Translations under genes and position numbers: made by a program
Notes under the pieces: model-generated
Database searches by the model: none
What the model saw: the letters and a program-made list of their open reading frames with translations, nothing else
What the model was told of the DNA's origin: nothing
Shown: one piece after another, positions 1 to 6,272 of the stretch
Position numbering within the stretch: position 1 is the stretch's first letter
How the letters are laid out: the number at the start of each line of letters is the position of its first letter
From: Gammaproteobacteria bacterium
GTDB lineage: Bacteria; Pseudomonadota; Gammaproteobacteria; Pseudomonadales; Azotimanducaceae
Direction: 5' to 3'
Assembly: GCA_030430515.1 (NCBI GenBank)
Contig: JAUIKX010000039.1
Location: 1-15,422, forward strand
DNA: 15,422 bases

Positions 1-2
1 TG

Positions 3-158
3 CGGTGCGTGACGAAAGAGCCCCAGGCACGCTCACTGCTGCAGGTCGCTGTGCAAAGAGCGCAGGAGGCGGGAATTAGCGACCTCTGCCTCTTTACGCA
101 GCCTGTGGCTCAGACGGCGACCTATGTACCGGGCGCCCGGGATTTCCGGGCGGCCTGA
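3..158 (+). CDS. C-terminal fragment of an unrecognised protein (5' end outside window)
   Basis: Frame 3 is open from the left edge to a TGA at 156-158, giving the last 51 residues of a protein that starts outside the window; the other two forward frames hit stops early. The tail reads as an ordinary soluble protein and ends GARDFRAA. I recognise no family. Its stop codon directly abuts the stop of the convergent desaturase: the hexamer TGATCA at 156-161 carries both stops, so there is no room for a terminator between the two genes. That snug convergent junction is the main argument that this frame is real. The call is moderate because only 51 codons are visible. Confidence 0.5.
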   Translation, partial: RCVTKEPQARSLLQVAVQRAQEAGISDLCLFTQPVAQTATYVPGARDFRAA

Positions 159-1226
159 TCAGACCACCTGGCCGTCGAAATCCGTCCAGCACTGGCGCTC
201 GAAGTCGTAGAGCTTGCAGCGGCGTGCTGTGTCGAAGTACCAACGCCATGAAAACTTCTGCACGGTAATGCGGCCGGGAAGGGTGTCTTCCAGCTTCTGC
301 TGCGCTTCTTTCAGCTTGTAAAGCGGAATAGCCATATCAACGTGATGCGCTGTGTGCTCCATGATGTGATGAAAAAAGCCGCCGAGGCGCATGGGAAAAA
401 TCAGATGCACGGTGGTCGAAACGAATGGCGCGGATCGTGCCCACTCCCGTTTGTCGTCGTGCCAGATCACCTTCGGGTGGGTGTGATGGACGTACACAAC
501 GAAGCCGATGAGGCCGTTCCAGACGATGAAGGGAACAATGAAGCCGCAGACGACCAGCAGCCACACAGATTGATCGGTAGCCAGCGCGCCGAATACGAGA
601 CCGCTGATCCATGCGGCTGCAGCCACGGTGACCAGCGCGCTGTCCCAGAAAAACTCCGGTCGCTTGGTGCCCATGTACTCCTTGCTCGGAAAGTATTCTC
701 TTAGCCACCAGATTTCGATCAGGTAGTAAAGCCAGGGACCCCAGCCGCTGCGGTAGAGCCGCTCGAGCCGCTGCCGCCATGGGGGCAGGGCATCGAACTC
801 TTCCTTGGTGAGGGGTTCCCAGACGAAATCCACCCCTTTCAGATTGGTGTAGCCGTGGTGCACTACATTGTGGCCTACCTGCCAGAGCGCGTAGGGCGTG
901 AGTGAGGGCAGCATGGCAATGCGCCCCAGCACTTTGTTCAGCGGTACGGAAGGCGTGTAGCTCATATGACAGGCATCGTGCCCGATGATGAACAGCCTGC
1001 CGATGACGATGCCGGCAGCGGCGCCGGCAATCAGCTTCAGCCACCAGGCTTCAGCCAGCACGGTGACTGCGATTAGGGCGGAGAAAAATACCCAGTCGAA
1101 TATCAGGAGTGCCACTGCTCCCAGTATCCTGCGGCCTCGCATGGGCTCCAACCAGCTTCTGATCACTTTACGGTTGGGCAGGGGCTCGTCAGGTTGAATG
1201 ACGTCGGGATGGATCGTATCTGTCAT
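159..1226 (-). CDS. Membrane fatty acid desaturase, Delta12/omega-6-like
   Basis: 355 aa, an integral-membrane non-haem di-iron desaturase that would introduce a double bond into an acyl chain in the cytoplasmic membrane using O2 and reducing equivalents. The three histidine boxes are visible: H83-x3-H87 (HDACH), H119-x3-H123-H124 and H291-x2-H294-H295, with an extra HH at 286-287. Hydrophobic segments lie at about 34-82 and 195-246. The THPKVIW segment near 249-255 and the third box followed by IPLYKLKEA resemble DesA-type Delta12/omega-6 desaturases, which is why I favour that subgroup; position specificity cannot be read from sequence. Length is normal for the family. The start is the ATG whose complement is at 1224-1226; no strong Shine-Dalgarno precedes it. 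It is divergent from the SDR gene across 115 bp and convergent with the gene fragment at the left edge. Confidence 0.88.
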   Translation of the reverse strand: MTDTIHPDVIQPDEPLPNRKVIRSWLEPMRGRRILGAVALLIFDWVFFSALIAVTVLAEAWWLKLIAGAAAGIVIGRLFIIGHDACHMSYTPSVPLNKVLGRIAMLPSLTPYALWQVGHNVVHHGYTNLKGVDFVWEPLTKEEFDALPPWRQRLERLYRSGWGPWLYYLIEIWWLREYFPSKEYMGTKRPEFFWDSALVTVAAAAWISGLVFGALATDQSVWLLVVCGFIVPFIVWNGLIGFVVYVHHTHPKVIWHDDKREWARSAPFVSTTVHLIFPMRLGGFFHHIMEHTAHHVDMAIPLYKLKEAQQKLEDTLPGRITVQKFSWRWYFDTARRCKLYDFERQCWTDFDGQVV

Positions 1227-1260
1227 TGGGTTCTGCGTTATCGGTCGTTGCGTCGGGTGC

Positions 1261-1291
1261 GCGCATTATGGCAACACTGAGCGCATTATGG
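1261..1291. promoter_or_regulatory. Direct repeat GCGCATTATGG x2 in a divergent promoter region
   Basis: The 11-mer GCGCATTATGG occurs at 1261-1271 and again at 1281-1291, exactly 20 bp apart (about two helical turns), between the divergent desaturase and SDR genes. Read on the minus strand each copy contains CATAAT, a fair -10 hexamer for the desaturase. The copies could therefore be tandem -10 elements, or a two-site operator on one DNA face. No convincing -35 accompanies either. Repeat and spacing are observed; function is inference. Confidence 0.4.
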
Positions 1292-1341
1292 TTCATTGAA
1301 ATTATTGGAAATTAGTGGCTGTCACGTTCGAGGAAGCAGAT

Positions 1342-2151
1342 ATGTCGTTGGGAAGAATGGAAGGGAAGGTTGCCGTCATTACTGGTGGCGCCAGCGGTAT
1401 CGGCAAAGCCTGCGCGTTGCGCTTCGCGCAGGAAGGCGCAGACGTGCTGATTGCCGATCTTGTGGCCGAGCGGTGTGAAGCTGCGGCTGAAGAAGTGCGC
1501 CGCACAACGAACGGCAGAGCACTTTTTGCCGAAACGGATGTCAGCAGCGAAGACGATATTGCCGCCATGGCTCAGCGAGCCATGGACGAGTTCGGTCATA
1601 TCGATTGCGTGGTCGCTGCTGCAGGTGTTTCCTCTGCAAGCTATGTGAGCGGCAGCTCTTCTTCGGGCGATGGCGGCTTCAACGGCGAGCTTTTGAATCT
1701 CCCACTCGAAAGCTGTAATCGGGTGCTCGATATCAACCTGACCGGCGTCATGCTGACCGACCGCATCGTCGCACGGCACATGGTCGCCCAGGGTACTGGT
1801 GGGAGCATCGTGAACATTGCGTCTTCTGCCGCGCGGGTGCCCTTGCCGGGCGCGGCCGACTACAGCGTGTCGAAAGCCGGTGTTGCAATGCTGACCCATG
1901 TATTTGCCATGGAAGTTGCTCAGCACAACATTCGGGTCAATGCGATCGGCCCGGGCTTCATCGCCACGCCCATGACTCAGGGTCTGCAGGATGACGATGA
2001 GGGTCGGCAGATGATGCTCGGCATGACGCCGATGGGGCGTCTCGGTACGGCGGAGGAGATGGCTAATACAGCACTGTATCTGGCGTGTGATGAATCTTCG
2101 TACACAACTGGGCAGACGATTTACCCGAATGGCGGGTTGTATGCGGGGTAG
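1342..2151 (+). CDS. SDR-family NAD(P)-dependent oxidoreductase
   Basis: 269 aa from the ATG at 1342, a classical short-chain dehydrogenase/reductase. Seen: nucleotide-binding TGGASGIG at 14-21; an acidic residue (D39) after the second beta strand, which favours NAD(H); AAAG in place of the usual NNAG; N132 in DINLTG; and the catalytic triad S161, Y174 and K178 (YSVSK). The C-terminal NGGLYAG is typical of the family. The start was chosen because GAGGA at 1330-1334 sits 7 nt upstream; an in-frame GTG at 1315 would add nine residues without such a site. An insertion-like serine/glycine-rich stretch (SGSSSSGDGGFNG) lies at about 103-115, before the substrate-loop region. The substrate is unknown; position next to a desaturase hints at lipid or alcohol metabolism, but only by context. 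Confidence 0.9.
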   Translation: MSLGRMEGKVAVITGGASGIGKACALRFAQEGADVLIADLVAERCEAAAEEVRRTTNGRALFAETDVSSEDDIAAMAQRAMDEFGHIDCVVAAAGVSSASYVSGSSSSGDGGFNGELLNLPLESCNRVLDINLTGVMLTDRIVARHMVAQGTGGSIVNIASSAARVPLPGAADYSVSKAGVAMLTHVFAMEVAQHNIRVNAIGPGFIATPMTQGLQDDDEGRQMMLGMTPMGRLGTAEEMANTALYLACDESSYTTGQTIYPNGGLYAG

Positions 2152-2162
2152 TCGGCCCTTTC

Positions 2163-2187
2163 GCACATTCAGCTTCGCTGAATGTGC
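2163..2187. terminator. Perfect 11-bp hairpin (candidate bidirectional terminator or small repeat element)
   Basis: GCACATTCAGC (2163-2173), loop TTC, GCTGAATGTGC (2177-2187). The stem is perfect and lies between the convergent SDR gene and ssrA, starting 11 nt after the SDR stop. Neither strand shows a U-tract after the stem, so it is not a textbook intrinsic terminator; an mRNA-stabilising 3' hairpin or a small dispersed repeat are alternatives. Confidence 0.5.
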
Positions 2188-2195
2188 TGTCGGGG

Positions 2196-2222
2196 CACCA
2201 ATTCGCCGCAGGCGAATTGGTG
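2196..2222. repeat. Perfect 12-bp inverted repeat overlapping the tmRNA 3' end
   Basis: CACCAATTCGCC (2196-2207), loop GCA, GGCGAATTGGTG (2211-2222). The right arm covers the encoded CCA tail, the discriminator base and the last acceptor-stem base of tmRNA. In the minus-strand transcript the 3' trailer can therefore pair with the mature 3' end. It may act in termination or 3' processing; no U-tract follows. Confidence 0.55.
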
Positions 2223-2576
2223 GAGGTGGCGGGAATTGAACCCGCGTCCACTGGCGCTCGGAGATCGGCTCTACATGCTTAGAATCCGTCTTTTAATTTA
2301 GCTTCGAAGTCTCCGACGGTCAGGATGCTTCTCGGCGAGCCCGATTTGTTTTAGCGCTTTGGCCCCGGGCGAGACCTCTGCGCGATCCTGTGAACGTGCC
2401 ACTGGTTTCTCTGCACAGGAAACAGATCGGCCAGTGTAAGCGGCGGTTTTAGGCCGCTAGTGCGTAGTTTTCGTCGTTGGCAACTATAAAAGTTGCTGCG
2501 ATTGTTTTACGAGAGTCACAACCCTCTCGGCATGCACCTCAAACTTTGCTACCCGTGTCGAAACCAAGTCACCCCC
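2218..2576 (-). ncRNA. ssrA: tmRNA (transfer-messenger RNA), single-piece
   Basis: 359 nt on the minus strand. It rescues stalled ribosomes together with SmpB: it is charged with alanine, enters the A site, and supplies a short reading frame encoding a degradation tag. Seen: 5' end GGGGGUG (2576-2570) pairs with CACCUCC (2228-2222), including the G3.U wobble that is the alanyl-tRNA synthetase identity element; the D-like segment with GGUUUCGAC; a T-arm containing GGUUCAAUUCC; and an encoded CCA at 2220-2218. The tag frame gives ANDENYALAA, the same peptide as in E. coli. Length is close to the E. coli molecule (363 nt). The gene is the standard one-piece form, not the two-piece permuted form. 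Its partner smpB lies about 4.6 kb away on the same strand. Confidence 0.97.
2449..2481 (-). other. tmRNA proteolysis-tag reading frame, ANDENYALAA
   Basis: Within ssrA, GCC AAC GAC GAA AAC TAC GCA CTA GCG GCC TAA encodes ANDENYALAA and a UAA stop. The resume codon is GCC (Ala) at 2481-2479. The tag ends in LAA, the signal recognised by ClpXP and ClpAP in other proteobacteria. Confidence 0.95.
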
Positions 2577-2629
2577 GGTTGTCTCCGGAAACGCCCGATC
2601 ACTCGGACGATCGGCTCAAAGAGCGGAGA

Positions 2630-2635
2630 ATGTTA
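2630..2635 (-). promoter_or_regulatory. Candidate extended -10 for ssrA
   Basis: On the minus strand TGCTAACAT contains a TG-n motif followed by TAACAT. It would start transcription about 45-50 nt before the mature tmRNA 5' end, leaving a short leader for RNase P to remove. No good -35 was found, so this is tentative. Confidence 0.3.
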
Positions 2636-2684
2636 GCACATCGCGCTCTGGGCGAGCCCCAACACTTTCCATACACTTTCAGAC

Positions 2685-3995
2685 ATGCGAAAGCTGATTT
2701 GGTTCCCGTTGCTGATACTCACGCCGCTCGGTTCCTGGGCGGGAGCTGATCCGCATCTGCTGCTGGAGCGGGCTGGGACGGCTGTACAGCAGGGCCGGCT
2801 CGCCTGGGCGCGGAGCCTTCTGCAGCCGGTCGTGATCCATCCGGCATTGAGCGCCGGAGAGCGTTCAAAAGCCTACTACACCCGTGCATTCAGTTTTCTC
2901 CAGGGCGGTTACTACGTCAGCGCGCGAAAAGACTTCAACCGGGCTCTGGAGTTCAATCCGAGCAACGCCGCTGCCCGCGTTGCGCTGGGTGATCTCCATC
3001 TGCGTGGGCTTGGAACGGTAAAGAACGTACCGACTGCGTTTGCTCAGTTTGAACAGGCAGCGGAGCTCGGCTCGCCCCAGGGGGCGCTTTATGCCGGGCG
3101 TGCACTGCTTCTGGGGGAAGGCACGAACTACGACGTGGTCGCGGCCAGGCAGTGGCTCGAGGTGGCCGCCGATGCCGGTTACAGCCAGGCCATGTCGCTT
3201 CTGGGTACCAGTTACCGTGAGCCCTATGCGGAACCGTCTCAACCGCAACTAGCGAAAGTCTGGTACGAAAAAGCGGCGGCGGTCGGCGAGCTTTCGGCAG
3301 CGGTCTCTCTTGCCCACATGCTCGAAAGCGGGGAGCTTGGTGAGCCGGATCACGTGGCGGCCTGTGCAGGATTCTCGAGAGCGGCAGAAGCGGGCTCCGC
3401 GGATGGGCATGCGAGCTATGCACACTGCCTGCTGTCTGGCGAAGGGGTGGCGCGGGATCTGGATCAGGCCAGGCGACACTTCCGCCGGGCGGCTGCTGGT
3501 GGCCATTCTGCGGGGTATCTGGGGTTGGGTTATCTCTACGAGCACGGTCTCGGTGTGGAAGCCGATCGCGAAGAGGCTGAAGGCTGGTACGAGCGGGCCG
3601 CGCAGGGTGGATCTGTTCGTGGCCAGTACGATCTGGCCCGTTTGCTCCTCAAGCAGGGCGACGAAAAGGCGGAGTTGGCTGCCCTCCGCTGGCTGGCAGC
3701 AGCGGTGCAGGAAGGAGACCCGGCCATCTCGAACGCCTATGCCTGGGTGCTGGCGACGTCCAGGTTCGATGGGCATCGCGACGCCCATCGCGCAGTCCAG
3801 TTTGCCGAATACGCGGTGGCCAAGCGTGCTACGGGGAGCAGGCTGGACACGCTTGCTGCAGCTTACGCTGAGGCGGGGCGATGGGAGGAAGCCGTGCGTA
3901 CGCAGGAGCAGGCCCTGGCTTCTTCGTCCGGCGAAGACGGGGCGCTGGCGGAGCGGTTGGAACGCTATCGTTCCGGTCAGCCTTGGCGCGAGTAG
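2685..3995 (+). CDS. Exported TPR / Sel1-like repeat protein
   Basis: 436 aa. Residues 1-20 form a signal peptide (MRK, hydrophobic core, GSWAGA), so the protein is probably periplasmic. Residues about 25-95 resemble TPR units (AYYTRAFSFLQGGYYVSARKD). From about 96 to 347 there are seven Sel1-like repeats of about 36 residues, recognisable by G.G...(D)...A..W(Y/F)..AA..G, for example LGYLYEHGLGVEADREEAEGW. A final TPR-like helical pair fills about 350-430. Such solenoids are protein-interaction scaffolds; there is no catalytic domain. The ATG at 2685 follows no clear Shine-Dalgarno, but it is the start that gives an intact signal peptide. It lies divergently next to ssrA and 45 nt upstream of the small winged-helix gene, so it could head that operon. 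Its binding partner is unknown. Confidence 0.85.
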   Translation: MRKLIWFPLLILTPLGSWAGADPHLLLERAGTAVQQGRLAWARSLLQPVVIHPALSAGERSKAYYTRAFSFLQGGYYVSARKDFNRALEFNPSNAAARVALGDLHLRGLGTVKNVPTAFAQFEQAAELGSPQGALYAGRALLLGEGTNYDVVAARQWLEVAADAGYSQAMSLLGTSYREPYAEPSQPQLAKVWYEKAAAVGELSAAVSLAHMLESGELGEPDHVAACAGFSRAAEAGSADGHASYAHCLLSGEGVARDLDQARRHFRRAAAGGHSAGYLGLGYLYEHGLGVEADREEAEGWYERAAQGGSVRGQYDLARLLLKQGDEKAELAALRWLAAAVQEGDPAISNAYAWVLATSRFDGHRDAHRAVQFAEYAVAKRATGSRLDTLAAAYAEAGRWEEAVRTQEQALASSSGEDGALAERLERYRSGQPWRE

Positions 3996-4040
3996 CCCCA
4001 TCTGGTACAAAGTCGCCGCCGCTGCAGTTAGGAAAGAGCC

Positions 4041-4307
4041 TTGAGTGTTGAGCGCAGACGCACGCGAGTCGTGCGAGACATAGTCGTTGAGCTGTTCGAG
4101 TCTGGTAAGGAACGCCTTCGCCCCGGAGATGTGAACGCAATGCTTCGTGAGCGCAATGCGCCGATGGGCACCTGGGAAGTGCGTGCCGAGTTCAATCGTC
4201 TCGAAGAGCTCGGGGTGCTGGTGCTCGATGCGGCTTCAGCGGATTGGCTGCCTGGCGATCTTTCTGCAGGCGACGCCGCGCTCAGCTCTGAACAGGCAGC
4301 TGGATGA
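4041..4307 (+). CDS. Small winged-helix-like protein, TTG start
   Basis: 88 aa. I do not recognise a named family. The predicted fold is a compact winged helix: an amphipathic helix at about 6-23 (RTRVVRDIVVELFESGK), a second helix after RPGD (about 28-38), a likely recognition helix GTWEVRAEFNRLEELG (about 43-58), then a short hydrophobic strand/wing (VLVLDAASADWL). The N-terminus is strongly basic (VERRRTRVVR). The start is TTG at 4041, with AGGAAAG at 4030-4036 placed correctly; no in-frame ATG would keep the first helix. The stop overlaps the next start as ATGA (4304-4307), so translation is probably coupled to the lumazine-synthase-like gene. It could be a local DNA-binding regulator or a partner of that enzyme. 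Confidence 0.75.
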   Translation: MSVERRRTRVVRDIVVELFESGKERLRPGDVNAMLRERNAPMGTWEVRAEFNRLEELGVLVLDAASADWLPGDLSAGDAALSSEQAAG

Positions 4308-4801
4308 AGACCACCGTCGACACCTCGAGCCTGCCGCAGATCTCCAACCCCGGGCAGGTCCATATACTCTGCTCCAAGTGGTATCCGGAGCTGGTGCAGA
4401 GCCTGGCCGGCGCCTGCGACGCCGTGCTGCGTCAGCATGGCTTTGATCAGGTGCACATCCACACGCTGCCGGGTTCTCTGGAGCTGCCGCTGGCGGCCCG
4501 GGACCTTCTGGCCGAAGATCGGGCCGGCAACATCGACGCGATCATCTGTTTCGGCATCATCGTGAAGGGTGAAACCTACCACTTCGAGATGATTTCCAAC
4601 GAGTGCATTCGCGGTCTTGGCGAGGTGATGCATGAGTTCCGCCGGCCGGTGATCGTGGAGGTGATCCCGGTGACCGAGATGGCCCACGCCGAAGCGCGCT
4701 CTGCAGACGACGAGTTCAACAAAGGCATCGAAGCTGCCGTTGCGGCTATTGAGATGGTGGCCTGGCGCCGCCAGGTCTGTTCGGGACCGCCTTCCGTCTG
4801 A
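4304..4801 (+). CDS. Divergent 6,7-dimethyl-8-ribityllumazine synthase family protein
   Basis: 165 aa. Lumazine synthase joins 5-amino-6-ribitylaminouracil and dihydroxybutanone phosphate in the penultimate step of riboflavin synthesis. Seen: PGSLELP at about 56-62 (family PGxxExP), GIIVKGETYHFE at 84-95 (family G-V-I-R-G-x-T-x-H-F/Y) and a C-terminal NKGIEAAVAAIEM. Aligned by eye with B. subtilis enzyme, the catalytic His is H93 and the phosphate-contacting Arg is R132, both kept. Departures: SKWYPEL replaces the usual RFN motif near residue 25, VKG replaces VIRG, and the K-A-G before NKG is replaced by DDEF with one residue deleted nearby. The gene is not next to nusB or other rib genes, the usual gammaproteobacterial location for ribH. 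It may be a second, specialised copy; I leave the symbol blank because function is not assured. Confidence 0.8.
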   Translation: MKTTVDTSSLPQISNPGQVHILCSKWYPELVQSLAGACDAVLRQHGFDQVHIHTLPGSLELPLAARDLLAEDRAGNIDAIICFGIIVKGETYHFEMISNECIRGLGEVMHEFRRPVIVEVIPVTEMAHAEARSADDEFNKGIEAAVAAIEMVAWRRQVCSGPPSV

Positions 4802-4803
4802 AT

Positions 4804-5343
4804 ATGTCTGAGCCAGCGTACGATTGGTCTCAGTTCCATGTGCGCATGTACTACGTCGCTTCGCTTGCAGAGGTTTACGCAAGGTTCAGCACCGCTGCAG
4901 GCCTCGAGTCGTTCTTCATTTACCGCGCTCGGCACGTTGGTCGTGATGCATCACCTCGAGCGTCCGATGAAACGGTGCAATCAGGTGATCGATACCAATG
5001 GCAGTACGTTCACGATTACGCTCACGGCGGCGAATTCCTCGAGGTTCATCCTGAACGCCTCGTTGCCTTCACTTTCGGCAGGATGCGGGTGGATATTTCC
5101 TTTCGTGAGGTGGGCGATGCGATCGAAGTCGACCTCCACCAGACCGGCTGCGCTACGCAGGACCCGGAAAGGGCCTGGCAGCATGTGAACTGCAGGAGCT
5201 GCTGGATCTACTTCCTGACCAACCTGCGCTCGGTGCTGGCGGGTGGCCCGGATGTCCGCGATTTCGAACATCCGCTGTGGAACGACTCGGTCAGCATCGG
5301 CTTCGATGTCGATGCTGGCCCGGGCGAACCCCGCACCGTCTAA
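4804..5343 (+). CDS. SRPBCC / AHSA1-like ligand-binding domain protein
   Basis: 179 aa. The pattern AEVYARFSTAAGLESFF near the start, GDRYQWQY and FLEVHPERLVAFTFG in the middle, and a long C-terminal helix (HVNCRSCWIYFLTNLRSVLAGG) match the helix-grip SRPBCC fold of the AHSA1 (Aha1-like) group. These proteins have a hydrophobic cavity and mostly bind small molecules or lipids; no specific ligand can be read. The ATG is 2 nt after the lumazine-synthase stop, so the two are almost certainly co-transcribed. Its TAA stop overlaps the TAG stop of the convergent desaturase within CTAA (5340-5343). Confidence 0.78.
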   Translation: MSEPAYDWSQFHVRMYYVASLAEVYARFSTAAGLESFFIYRARHVGRDASPRASDETVQSGDRYQWQYVHDYAHGGEFLEVHPERLVAFTFGRMRVDISFREVGDAIEVDLHQTGCATQDPERAWQHVNCRSCWIYFLTNLRSVLAGGPDVRDFEHPLWNDSVSIGFDVDAGPGEPRTV

Positions 5344-6260
5344 GCTGCCGCGGGTTCTCCGGTCACGGTTACCTCGCGCACCAGCTGCAGGTAGGACCGG
5401 GGAAAAGGTACGTCGTCGTAGTAGCCCTTTGCCTTGAGCAGTTCGTGGGTCTTCTTCAGGTTGTATGCTGGAATGGAAGCCAGCATGTGGTGCTCCAGGT
5501 GGTAGCAGACCCATAGCGGGCAGAACAGCAGGCGGTCAAACCATTGGGCCGGAACGGTGCGGGTGTTCAAGCGCGGATCCATGTCGTACAGATCTCTGAC
5601 CGCCCCGTGTTCGGCAACCTGGCGCAGGCGCAGAATCAGGCGGTGGGTTGTCAGAAATGCAGCCCACCACACCAGATACATCCACGGCGCGCCGGCGGCA
5701 AAGCAGGCACCGACAATGACCAGCTGCATGACGAGCCCTTTGAGGAGGGCTGTGCGCATTTCCGGCTTGAGTTTGTGAATGTTCACTAACCCTTTGAATA
5801 TACCTTTCGTCTGGTTCCAGCCGGTTCGGCCGGAAAGGTCGCGCCAGACTTTGCGCCGAAACCGCTCCCGGGTGATCGGGTAGTCGTGGTAGTTGGGCAG
5901 ATCCGGATCCTCCCGGGTGCCGGCAAGGCGATGATGGGCCAGGTGGCCACGCGAATAGGCGTGCATGTTGTTGAAGGTCGGCGCTGCCCCGAACCAGGTG
6001 CCGAAGAAGTCATTGAGTTTCTTGCTGGCAAACAGCGTGCCGTGACCACATTCGTGCACGAGAACGCCGAAGCCGAGTTGTCGCCCTGCGAACAGAATGA
6101 CGGCGAGCACGATGGTCAGCGGGTTGGGCCAGATGGCCATCATGGCGAAGATGCCGATGGTCAGTGCGTACTGGCAGACGAAGAGCCAGGCAGCTTTGAG
6201 GTTGCTGCGCTCGGTCACCGTTTTCAGTTCGTCCGGGGTCAGTGCGTCTTTGATGTTCAT
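5340..6260 (-). CDS. Membrane fatty acid desaturase-like protein, PaaX-linked
   Basis: 306 aa, a di-iron membrane desaturase/hydroxylase family protein. Histidine boxes: H69-x3-H73 (HECGH), H106-x2-H109-H110 (HLAHH), H218 (AEHG) and H254-x2-H257-H258 (HLEHH). Hydrophobic segments lie at about 24-68 and 170-210. The short length, HECGHGT and the AEHG motif before the last box place it nearer the small desaturase subgroup that includes RtxC-like proteins than the DesA-like enzyme at the left end. The substrate may be a fatty acyl chain or a related lipid. GAGGA at 6274-6270 serves as its ribosome site and overlaps the stop of the upstream PaaX-like gene (TGAGGA), so translation is likely coupled. 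It has four extra histidine positions typical of metal ligands and no missing box. Confidence 0.85.
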   Translation of the reverse strand: MNIKDALTPDELKTVTERSNLKAAWLFVCQYALTIGIFAMMAIWPNPLTIVLAVILFAGRQLGFGVLVHECGHGTLFASKKLNDFFGTWFGAAPTFNNMHAYSRGHLAHHRLAGTREDPDLPNYHDYPITRERFRRKVWRDLSGRTGWNQTKGIFKGLVNIHKLKPEMRTALLKGLVMQLVIVGACFAAGAPWMYLVWWAAFLTTHRLILRLRQVAEHGAVRDLYDMDPRLNTRTVPAQWFDRLLFCPLWVCYHLEHHMLASIPAYNLKKTHELLKAKGYYDDVPFPRSYLQLVREVTVTGEPAAA

Positions 6261-6272
6261 GGTGCGGATTCC

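Noticed and set aside
1312..2166. 284-codon open frame antisense to the SDR gene
   Set aside because: Composition is Arg/His-rich and non-protein-like, while the plus strand carries a complete SDR with catalytic triad.
2063..2251. 62-codon minus-strand frame with DAGSIPATST
   Set aside because: That motif is the usual translation of a tRNA or tmRNA T-arm; the frame covers the ssrA 3' end and the SDR end.
2477..2749. 90-codon plus-strand frame across the ssrA 5' region
   Set aside because: It is antisense to tmRNA and overlaps the real start of the Sel1 protein in another frame.
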